Below, piece by piece: positions 1 to 5,076 of a DNA stretch of 5,076 nt. The position numbers and the translations under genes were made by a program. This stretch comes from UBA2256 sp964453055 (GTDB lineage: Bacteria; Spirochaetota; Spirochaetia; Treponematales; Rectinemataceae). Every line of letters begins with the position of its first letter. The stretch's first letter is position 1. Under the pieces are notes generated by a model, which had not been told where the DNA came from, ran no database searches, and was given only the letters and a program-made list of their open reading frames with translations. The DNA is taken from the NCBI GenBank assembly GCA_964453055.1, contig CAYVOD010000104.1, positions 1 through 5,076 on the forward strand, given 5' to 3'.

Positions 1-1085
1 ACCATCCTTCCATCGCCCGGCTTTGCCTCAAGCACGGCAAGCATATGCTCACCACCTCCTACGTAAAGCCCGAAATGGCGGCCCTCGACGCGCCGGCCAG
101 GGAGGCGGGGCTGATCTTCATGAACGAAATCGGGGTGGACCCCGGTATTGATCATATGACGGCCATGAAAGTCATCAACAAAGTGCAGAAGGAAGGCGGA
201 AAGATAACGAAATTCATTTCCTACTGCGGCGGTCTGCCCGCTCCCGAGGCCAACGACAACCCTTTCGGCTACAAGTTCTCTTGGAGCCCCAGGGGAGTCC
301 TGCTGGCGGGCAAGAACCCGGCGCATTACCGCTGGGAGGGTAAGGAAGTCGATATAAAGGCGGGAACCCTTTTCGACCATTACGGCACGATGACCGTCGA
401 GGTGGAAGGCGAGCCGATCCTTTTCGAGACCTATCCCAACAGGGACAGCATGCCTTACGCGAAGACCTACGGAATCGAATCCACCAAAACCATGTTGCGG
501 GGCACACTTCGCAACCTCGGCTGGTGCTCCACCCTCAGCAAGATTTCCGATCTCGGCCTATTGGATGAAAATGCCCTGCCGGATTTCCGGGGAAAGACAT
601 GGCTGGATCTTCTGCGAAGGCTGGCTCCTGGCGGCGACGACATTCGCTCCAACCTAGCGAGAAAGCTCGGCCTCAAGCCCGACGCTGAGGTCATCGACAA
701 TTTGGCCTGGCTCGGCATCTTGAGCGAGGAAGCGCTCCCGCATGGCGCTAATACGCCTATCGACATGCTTTGCGCCGCTATGATGGAAAAAATGCAATTC
801 GCCCCCGGCGAGCGCGACCTCCTCATCCTCAGGCATGAATTCGAAGCCAGCTACGCCGATCGCAAAGTCCGGATCATTTCCCTCATGGTGGACTTCGGCA
901 TCCCCAACGGGGCCACGTCGATGGCCCGCACGGTCGGCCTGCCGGCGGCTATCGGCGTCAGGATGATCATGGAAGGCAAAATCGGACAGCGCGGAGTCGT
1001 GACTCCCATCGCCGCCGAGGTCTACGAACCCATACTCTCGGAGCTCGAGACGATGGGCATTCGTTTTACCGAAACCTGGGAATAA
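1..1085 (+). CDS. Saccharopine dehydrogenase, L-glutamate-forming (LYS9/SDH type), 5'-truncated
   Basis: This is the C-terminal part of a saccharopine dehydrogenase that interconverts saccharopine with 2-aminoadipate-6-semialdehyde plus glutamate, using NAD(P), in the cytoplasm. The frame is open from base 3 to the TAA at 1083-1085, about 360 codons. The ATG at base 45 is internal, because family-like sequence (HPSIARLCLKHGKH) continues upstream of it. Yeast Lys9 is about 446 residues, so roughly 85-90 residues, including the Rossmann nucleotide-binding start, are missing. Diagnostic segments are TTSYV, the NEIGVDPGIDH motif (bases 123-155), the CGGLPAPEANDNPFGYKFSW stretch (225-284), GTLRNLGWC, and the C-terminal MARTVGLPAAIGVRMIMEGK region. 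These follow yeast Lys9 from end to end as I remember it. The related carboxynorspermidine dehydrogenases do not share the glycine-rich substrate-domain motif in this form. Whether it serves lysine breakdown or synthesis cannot be told here; a lysine-ketoglutarate reductase gene upstream would favour breakdown. It converges with the TPR gene. Confidence 0.9.
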   Translation, partial: HPSIARLCLKHGKHMLTTSYVKPEMAALDAPAREAGLIFMNEIGVDPGIDHMTAMKVINKVQKEGGKITKFISYCGGLPAPEANDNPFGYKFSWSPRGVLLAGKNPAHYRWEGKEVDIKAGTLFDHYGTMTVEVEGEPILFETYPNRDSMPYAKTYGIESTKTMLRGTLRNLGWCSTLSKISDLGLLDENALPDFRGKTWLDLLRRLAPGGDDIRSNLARKLGLKPDAEVIDNLAWLGILSEEALPHGANTPIDMLCAAMMEKMQFAPGERDLLILRHEFEASYADRKVRIISLMVDFGIPNGATSMARTVGLPAAIGVRMIMEGKIGQRGVVTPIAAEVYEPILSELETMGIRFTETWE

Positions 1086-1095
1086 TCCATAATAT

Positions 1096-1144
1096 AAAAA
1101 CCCCCTGTCCTCCAGGCATCGCCCGAGAGGAAGGGGGTTTTTTT
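1096..1144. terminator. Bidirectional intrinsic terminator between convergent genes
   Basis: The left arm is CCCCCT (1101-1106) plus TCCTC (1108-1112), with a bulged G at 1107. The right arm is GAGGA (1127-1131) plus AGGGGG (1132-1137). This gives an 11-pair stem with a 14-base loop. Seven Ts follow on the + strand (1138-1144), and five As precede the stem (1096-1100), giving a T-tract on the - strand. It begins about 15 bases after the + strand stop codon and about 20 bases after the - strand stop codon, so it can end transcription of both convergent genes. Confidence 0.9.
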
Positions 1145-1164
1145 CGTTATATCCGCCCTTGGCC

Positions 1165-2055
1165 CTAAAGTCCCCGATGCAGGTCGGCCTCCGCGGCGAT
1201 ATAGCCGAAAGCCGGCCAGAAAGAAGTGGCCACCACCTTTTGGAACATGGCCTTGGCCTCGCCCACCCTGCCGTTGCAGTAATGCCAGTTCCCGATCCCG
1301 TACCCGTGGGTCGCCGTGTCGTGATGAGTCGTTGAACCCGCCGCCAGAAGCTGTTCCGGTTTCTTGAGCCCTTTGTAGAGGAGCAGCCGGTGGTGGTAAG
1401 CGTAGTTCTCGATTATGTCCATATCTTCGGCTATCGGTTTCAGCACTTCGGCCGCCTCTTCCTTGCGGCCAAGGCGCATCAGGGTCATGTAGAGCCAGTC
1501 CGAAGTGGCGACAAGCGCGTCGTCGTTGGCGGTGGAATACTCCATGCAGGTCCTGTAATCGCCCAGCGCGTCCTCGAACTTGCCCTGCAGGTACCTGGAC
1601 AAGCCTAGATGATAGAAGATGTTGAACCGTATGGTCCCCGTGGGGATGCCCGCCTTGTTGGGCTCGCCGTCGGGCTCCATTTGGTCGGGAGCGTTCATGC
1701 AGAGCCGGGCAGCCTCGAGATAATCGGCCTCGGCTTCGGCGAAGCGGCGGATCGATATCAGCCTATGCCCCCGGTGCCGAAGCAGGACAAAGCTTTCGGG
1801 GAACTTGTCCAAACCCTCGCTGTATACCTCGATAGCCTCCCTGTAGCGGGTGAGGTAGCCGAGCCTGCGCCCGTGCCACACGATGGCATCCTCGTCGTCG
1901 GGATTGTCGTTTACCCGTCGCACTGCCGCTTCGAGGTTGGCCAAATACTTCGCCTCGGTCTCGGGGGGATACTGGATCGCGTAGAGCGCCTCGCCGAACA
2001 GATTGTATCCTTCAGGCCGACCGACGTCCGCTTTTGTCGTATCGAATTCTCCCAT
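1165..2055 (-). CDS. TPR-repeat protein of unknown function
   Basis: A 296-residue protein made largely of tetratricopeptide-like helical repeats; its specific function is not recognised. TPR-like helix pairs are visible at about residues 57-90 (DAIVWHGRRLGYLTRYREAIEV onward), 91-118, 146-174 (YHLGLSRYLQGKFEDALGDY), 179-208 and 251-278 (GYGIGNWHYCNGRVGEAKAM). Each has the small residues at turn positions and the late Ala typical of TPRs. A polar loop rich in Gly and Pro (about 120-143) interrupts the array. There is no signal peptide or membrane segment, so it is probably cytoplasmic. The C-terminal half (DTATHGYGIGNWHY, then WPAFGYIAAEADL) resembles a set of uncharacterised bacterial TPR proteins I have seen, from memory only. 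The ATG at 2053-2055 has an AGGAGG about 11 bases upstream. It is the last gene of the operon, 29 bases after the M24 peptidase. Such proteins usually act as protein-binding scaffolds; any link to peptide metabolism is inferred from position alone. Confidence 0.82.
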   Translation of the reverse strand: MGEFDTTKADVGRPEGYNLFGEALYAIQYPPETEAKYLANLEAAVRRVNDNPDDEDAIVWHGRRLGYLTRYREAIEVYSEGLDKFPESFVLLRHRGHRLISIRRFAEAEADYLEAARLCMNAPDQMEPDGEPNKAGIPTGTIRFNIFYHLGLSRYLQGKFEDALGDYRTCMEYSTANDDALVATSDWLYMTLMRLGRKEEAAEVLKPIAEDMDIIENYAYHHRLLLYKGLKKPEQLLAAGSTTHHDTATHGYGIGNWHYCNGRVGEAKAMFQKVVATSFWPAFGYIAAEADLHRGL

Positions 2056-2066
2056 TGCCTTCTTTG

Positions 2067-2072
2067 CCTCCT
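2067..2072 (-). promoter_or_regulatory. Ribosome binding site of the TPR gene
   Basis: AGGAGG on the - strand, inside the 29-base gap after the M24 stop codon and 11 bases before the ATG at 2055. The spacing is slightly long, but no better start is available. The gap is too short for a convincing separate promoter, which supports co-transcription. Confidence 0.7.
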
Positions 2073-2084
2073 GTGGCTATTTCC

Positions 2085-3272
2085 TCAGACGACGATCAGG
2101 TCCGAATAGGAGGGGGTAAGGTTCTCCGCCCCCCTTTCGGTGACGAGCACATTCTCTTCGATGCCGAGACTTCCAACTCCTCGCTCGAGGAAGTAGGGTT
2201 CCACGGCGAACACCATGCCGGGCTGCAGCACCGTATCGCAGCTTATGTCCAGAAGGGGATACTCGTGGACGCCCGTGCCCAGCGAATGCCCCACATGGCC
2301 CGGGACCGCCGAGAATTCGGCGAAGGGCGAGGCGTCCATGACCTTGTCCACGGCCCTCACCACGTCTGATACCCTCGCTCCGGGCCGCATGGCTTCGATG
2401 CCCGCGTAACAGGCCGCCCTGGCCACGTCGAACATGGCTCTCTGCCGGTCGCTGGGCTTTCCTATGACCCCTTCCCTGATTATGTCCCCGTAATAGCCGT
2501 CGCAGATCGGCCCGCCGTCCACCAGGATTATCTCTCCCTTCCCGATAGGCCTGCCCGAAGGAGGGCAGTTGCCCTGGGGATAGCGCTCGCTGCCCGCCCT
2601 GATGCCCAAGAGGAGGCTGCGCTCGGCGCCTCCCTTGAAGTATTCGATCACGATATTCCTGTAGAGATCGAGCTCGGACATGCCTTCCTTCAGGGAGGCG
2701 AAGCCCGCGGCGATGCCGTCGCAGTTGATCTTGGCGCAACGGCGAAGATAGGCGACCTCGGCCTCCGACTTGACCGACCGCACCGCCCAAAGCGCGTCTG
2801 AGCAGTCCGCCAGGCTCGCGTCCTTGAGAATGGCGAAAAGGGCTTCGCGCTGCACATGGTTCAGGTGCATTTTCGTGCCGTTGGAAAACTCCAGGCCGAT
2901 TTTTCCGCCCAGGAGCCCCTTCTGCACCAGCAAGCTGGCGATCGTCTCGGCGAAACCGGGATAACCACCGTCCTTGCCGCCGTTTCTCGTGTAGAACCTG
3001 ATATCCTCGACGCAAGAAGTATAGGCCGCCGTCTCGGTCCCACCCTTGGAGGTGGCGATGCTCATATCCCCGTCCTTAGTAATGGTCAGCACGCAGGGAG
3101 TGGAAACCTTGGAATCCCAGACTATGCTCTGGAACCCGGAAAAGTAAAACGTATTGTCGTCGGAGGTCAGGATTATCGCGTCCAGGCCCCTCGCCTCCAT
3201 CTGGGCCCTCAGCTTGGCCAGCCTCTCTTCGTATTCCTTGACGCTGAACTTGAGCATCGGCGACTGCCTCAT
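2085..3272 (-). CDS. M24 family metallopeptidase (Xaa-Pro aminopeptidase/dipeptidase-like)
   Basis: A 395-residue cytoplasmic metallopeptidase of the aminopeptidase P/prolidase/creatinase fold, expected to cleave short peptides, probably next to proline, with a two-metal centre. Residues about 10-150 form the creatinase-type N-terminal domain (EYEERLAKLRAQMEARGLDAIIL). Residues about 170-390 form the pita-bread catalytic domain. All five metal ligands can be placed: D252 (ILVDGG), D263 (YYGDIIR), H329 (GHSLGTGVHEYP), E358 (GMVFAVEP) and E372 (GIEENVLVT). H336 matches the second family His. The His normally found 17 residues before the first Asp ligand appears to be N235, so substrate preference may be unusual; creatinase or ectoine-hydrolase-like amidohydrolase activity cannot be excluded. 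The ATG at 3270-3272 is chosen over Met6 because AAAGGAG lies 5 bases upstream. It starts 17 bases after the DppF stop codon, which fits hydrolysis of imported peptides. Length is typical of the shorter family members. Confidence 0.9.
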   Translation of the reverse strand: MRQSPMLKFSVKEYEERLAKLRAQMEARGLDAIILTSDDNTFYFSGFQSIVWDSKVSTPCVLTITKDGDMSIATSKGGTETAAYTSCVEDIRFYTRNGGKDGGYPGFAETIASLLVQKGLLGGKIGLEFSNGTKMHLNHVQREALFAILKDASLADCSDALWAVRSVKSEAEVAYLRRCAKINCDGIAAGFASLKEGMSELDLYRNIVIEYFKGGAERSLLLGIRAGSERYPQGNCPPSGRPIGKGEIILVDGGPICDGYYGDIIREGVIGKPSDRQRAMFDVARAACYAGIEAMRPGARVSDVVRAVDKVMDASPFAEFSAVPGHVGHSLGTGVHEYPLLDISCDTVLQPGMVFAVEPYFLERGVGSLGIEENVLVTERGAENLTPSYSDLIVV

Positions 3273-3277
3273 AGCGA

Positions 3278-3284
3278 CTCCTTT
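3278..3284 (-). promoter_or_regulatory. Ribosome binding site of the M24 peptidase gene
   Basis: AAAGGAG on the - strand, 5 bases before the ATG at 3272 and immediately after the dppF stop codon (3290-3292). It fixes the start at the first Met rather than at Met6. Confidence 0.75.
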
Positions 3285-3289
3285 CGGTT

Positions 3290-4261
3290 TTATTTCTTAC
3301 CCTTGAAAAGGTGGCATTCCACGAAGTGACCTTCCCGTTCTTCCACCATCGATGGGGCGGCCCGCGTGCAGATGTCCATGCAGCGAGGGCAGCGGGGATG
3401 GAAATGGCAGCCCGATGGCGGGTCGATGGGACCTGCTACGTCCCCCTTGATGGGTTCTGCGTCCCTGGGATGCTCGGGATCCGATTCGGGGATCGACTCG
3501 AGCAAAGCCTGGGTATAGGGATGGAGCGGGCTGTCGAAAATGGCCTGTTTGTCCGCCAGTTCCACGATCCTGCCTAGGTACATGACCGCGATCCGGTCGC
3601 AGATGTGCTTGACGATCCGCAGGTCGTGGGAGATGAAAAGATAGGTGAGTCGGTATTTAGCCTGGAGATCCTGCATGAGATTGATGATCTGCGCCTGGAT
3701 TGAGACGTCCAGGGCGCTCACAGGCTCGTCGCAGATGATAAGCGAAGGATTCAATGCCAAGGCGCGGGCGACGCCGATTCTCTGGCGCTGTCCCCCGGAG
3801 AACTCGTGAGGAAAGCGATCGTAGAATTCCCGCAGCAGTCCCACATCGTCCATGAGCGAGAGCACCGTTTCCTTGGCCTTTTCCTTCCTGCCGTGGACTA
3901 CGAGTGGTTCCATGATGATTCTGCCCGCGCTCTGTCTCGGATCGAGGGAGGAATAAGGGTCCTGGAAAATCATTTGAATCTTCTGCTTCAAACTTTTTTC
4001 ATCCCTCTGAGGTATCGTGGCTATATCCTTGCCCTCGAAACGTATAGTCCCCGCAGTGGGTTTCAGGAGCTTCACGATCATCTTTCCGGTGGTGGATTTG
4101 CCGCAGCCGGATTCCCCGACCAAGCCCAGGGTCTCGCCCTCGCGGATCGAGAAACTTATGCCGTCCACCGCCTTCAGGTATTTCTGCTTCTCGAAATAGG
4201 TATCTTTCTTGACGGGGAAATATTTCTTCAAGTCCTTTACTTCCAGAAGAACAGGTTTCAT
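3290..4261 (-). CDS. dppF: Dipeptide/oligopeptide ABC transporter ATP-binding protein, DppF/OppF type
   Basis: A 323-residue ATPase, one of the two different nucleotide-binding subunits that drive a Dpp/Opp-class importer from the cytoplasmic face. Visible motifs are Walker A GESGCGKSTT (49-58), Q-loop Q100 in IFQDPYSSLDP, signature SGGQRQRIG (155-163), Walker B LIICDEP (174-180), the SALD D-loop and H-loop H212. The C-terminal oligopeptide-type extension has SPLHPYTQALL and four conserved Cys (C285, C291, C298, C316) plus an extra C294. The early KKYFPVKK segment and PYSSLDPR are typical of the DppF/OppF subunit rather than DppD. The start is the ATG at 4259-4261, whose ATGA overlaps the dppD stop codon and so suggests translational coupling. 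The frame stays open upstream to 4798, but that extension overlaps dppD and lacks ATPase-like sequence. The substrate cannot be told; di- or oligopeptides are likely, although nickel and sugar relatives exist. Confidence 0.93.
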   Translation of the reverse strand: MKPVLLEVKDLKKYFPVKKDTYFEKQKYLKAVDGISFSIREGETLGLVGESGCGKSTTGKMIVKLLKPTAGTIRFEGKDIATIPQRDEKSLKQKIQMIFQDPYSSLDPRQSAGRIIMEPLVVHGRKEKAKETVLSLMDDVGLLREFYDRFPHEFSGGQRQRIGVARALALNPSLIICDEPVSALDVSIQAQIINLMQDLQAKYRLTYLFISHDLRIVKHICDRIAVMYLGRIVELADKQAIFDSPLHPYTQALLESIPESDPEHPRDAEPIKGDVAGPIDPPSGCHFHPRCPRCMDICTRAAPSMVEEREGHFVECHLFKGKK

Positions 4262-5076
4262 TTCGCCCCCCCTTGGCCGTACTTCCAGCACCGTACTTTC
4301 CTGCCTCCGCCGACATCGAGGAAGTCCGGTTCCTTCTCGAGGCATATCGGCATCACCTCGTCGCAGCGCGTGCAGAATTTGCATCCCGCCGGAAGCCTCA
4401 AGGGGCTGGGAACTGTTCCCTTGATGATTCTCAATCTGTGCAGGGACTCGGAGATCTTGGGTATGGAGTGCAATAGCCCCACCGTGTATGGATGGAGTGG
4501 CGAAGCGTAGATGGACTTGACGTCGCCGTATTCCATCACCTTGCCCGCGTACATGATCATCACGTTCTGCGCGAGCTGGGCGACGACGCCAAGGTCGTGG
4601 CTGATGAGGATGATCGCGGTGGACACTTCCTTCTTGAGTTCGGACATCAAGTGGATGATCTGGGCCTGGATGGTCACATCCAGGGCCGTGGTAGGCTCGT
4701 CGGCGATGAGAATGCGGGGGTTGCAGGCCATGGCCATGGCTATCATCGCCCTCTGTCGCATTCCGCCCGAAAGCTGGTGCGGATGATTCTTCGCGCACTT
4801 GTCGGGATTGGGGATGCCCACCATGCGGAGCATCTCCTCGACGATCTCCATGGCTTCCTTTCCCTTTTTCCCCCTATGGAGCTCGAGCACCTCTGCTATC
4901 TGCTTTCCCACGGTGAACACGGGATTGAGCGAAGTCATGGGCTCCTGGAAGATCATGGAGATTTCGTTCCCCCGTATCTTTCTCATCTCCCTTTCGCTCG
5001 CCTTCACCAAATCCCTTCCCCCGTAGAGTATGGATCCCGCCACGATTTTACCCGGCGGATTGGGGATGAGGCGAAG
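4258..5076 (-). CDS. dppD: Dipeptide/oligopeptide ABC transporter ATP-binding protein, DppD/OppD type, 5'-truncated
   Basis: The partner ATPase of DppF, cut at its N-terminus by the window edge. The visible 272 codons begin LRLIPNPPGKI, which normally follows Walker A in this family, so about 55 residues including Walker A lie beyond base 5076. The GTG at 5041-5043 is an internal Val, not a start. Counting from the edge, visible parts are Q-loop Q44 in SMIFQEPMTSLNPVF, signature LSGGMRQRA (102-110), Walker B ILIADEP (122-128), the TALD D-loop, H-loop H160 and SPLHPYTVGLL. A C-terminal Cys cluster follows (C232, C238, C245, C263, with an extra C235). EPMTSLNP and HQLSGGMRQR are characteristic of the DppD/OppD subunit. 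The TGA stop at 4258-4260 overlaps the dppF start. The permease and solute-binding genes are expected upstream. The assignment to the peptide class is firm; the exact substrate is open. Confidence 0.93.
   Translation of the reverse strand, partial: LRLIPNPPGKIVAGSILYGGRDLVKASEREMRKIRGNEISMIFQEPMTSLNPVFTVGKQIAEVLELHRGKKGKEAMEIVEEMLRMVGIPNPDKCAKNHPHQLSGGMRQRAMIAMAMACNPRILIADEPTTALDVTIQAQIIHLMSELKKEVSTAIILISHDLGVVAQLAQNVMIMYAGKVMEYGDVKSIYASPLHPYTVGLLHSIPKISESLHRLRIIKGTVPSPLRLPAGCKFCTRCDEVMPICLEKEPDFLDVGGGRKVRCWKYGQGGAK
4266..4274 (-). promoter_or_regulatory. Purine-rich ribosome binding site of dppF inside the dppD 3' end
   Basis: On the - strand this reads AAGGGGGGG, ending 4 bases before the dppF ATG. 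It also encodes part of the DppD C-terminus (Gln-Gly-Gly-Ala). It is a G-rich, imperfect Shine-Dalgarno, and the close spacing together with the ATGA overlap suggests coupled re-initiation more than independent initiation. Confidence 0.5.

Noticed and set aside
45..47. ATG at 45 as the start of the saccharopine dehydrogenase
   Set aside because: The upstream codons are in frame and family-like, no Shine-Dalgarno precedes the ATG, and starting here would remove the cofactor-binding domain.
1086..1164. Possible small RNA or promoter in the convergent gap
   Set aside because: The gap is almost filled by the terminator hairpin; I see no -35/-10 pair and no further structure.
1609..2109. 166-codon + strand frame opposite the TPR gene
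   Set aside because: It is antisense to the TPR repeats and is explained by their codon composition.
2077..3015. 312-codon - strand frame overlapping the M24 gene
   Set aside because: Arg/Gly-rich translation in a shifted frame of a clear M24 gene; a GC-driven shadow.
3806..4510. 234-codon + strand frame opposite dppF/dppD
   Set aside because: It lies antisense to strongly supported ATPase motifs and has no recognisable domain or ribosome binding site.
3690..4700. Repeated similar sequence around the Walker B/D-loop of the two ATPases (ALDVxIQAQII)
   Set aside because: This is expected paralogy of DppD and DppF, not a DNA repeat or recent duplication.
4262..4798. Long N-terminal extension of the DppF frame (502-codon open frame)
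   Set aside because: It overlaps dppD in another frame, its translation is Arg/His/Pro-rich with no ABC features, and the family-like N-terminus starts at the ATG at 4261.
5041..5043. GTG as the start of dppD
   Set aside because: The frame continues to the window edge with family-typical sequence (LRLIPNPPGKI), so this is an internal Val of a truncated gene.

Overview
This is a moderately GC-rich, densely coding bacterial window (high-fifties percent GC by eye, not computed). It holds five protein genes and one strong intergenic terminator. Three genes are complete or nearly so by their own boundaries, and the two outermost genes run off the ends. Bacterial origin is supported by Shine-Dalgarno sequences, short intergenic gaps, a stop/start overlap and an intrinsic terminator. 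The phylum cannot be fixed from this sequence alone.

Left part (1-1085, + strand): the C-terminal ~360 residues of a glutamate-forming saccharopine dehydrogenase of the LYS9/SDH type, an enzyme of 2-aminoadipate/lysine metabolism. Its N-terminal nucleotide-binding start lies upstream of the window. It converges on the next gene, and the 79-base gap between them holds a G/C hairpin flanked by an A-tract and a T-tract, which can act as a terminator in both directions.

Right part (1165-5076, - strand, so transcription runs from high to low coordinates): an apparent four-gene operon. In order of transcription it contains a DppD-type peptide ABC transporter ATPase (5' end cut by the window edge), a DppF-type partner ATPase (ATGA overlap with dppD), an M24-family Xaa-Pro-type metallopeptidase (17-base gap) and a cytoplasmic TPR-repeat protein (29-base gap). 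The logic suggests uptake of small peptides by a Dpp/Opp-like importer powered by two different ATPases, then cytoplasmic hydrolysis by the M24 enzyme. The TPR protein has no assigned function. The permeases and binding protein are expected upstream, beyond position 5076.

I see no RNA genes, CRISPR arrays, insertion sequences or phage genes. The region looks like ordinary metabolic chromosome. The points most worth a second look are an apparent His-to-Asn change at the usual substrate-contact position of the M24 enzyme, the Cys clusters at the C-termini of both ATPases, and the uncharacterised TPR protein at the end of the operon.
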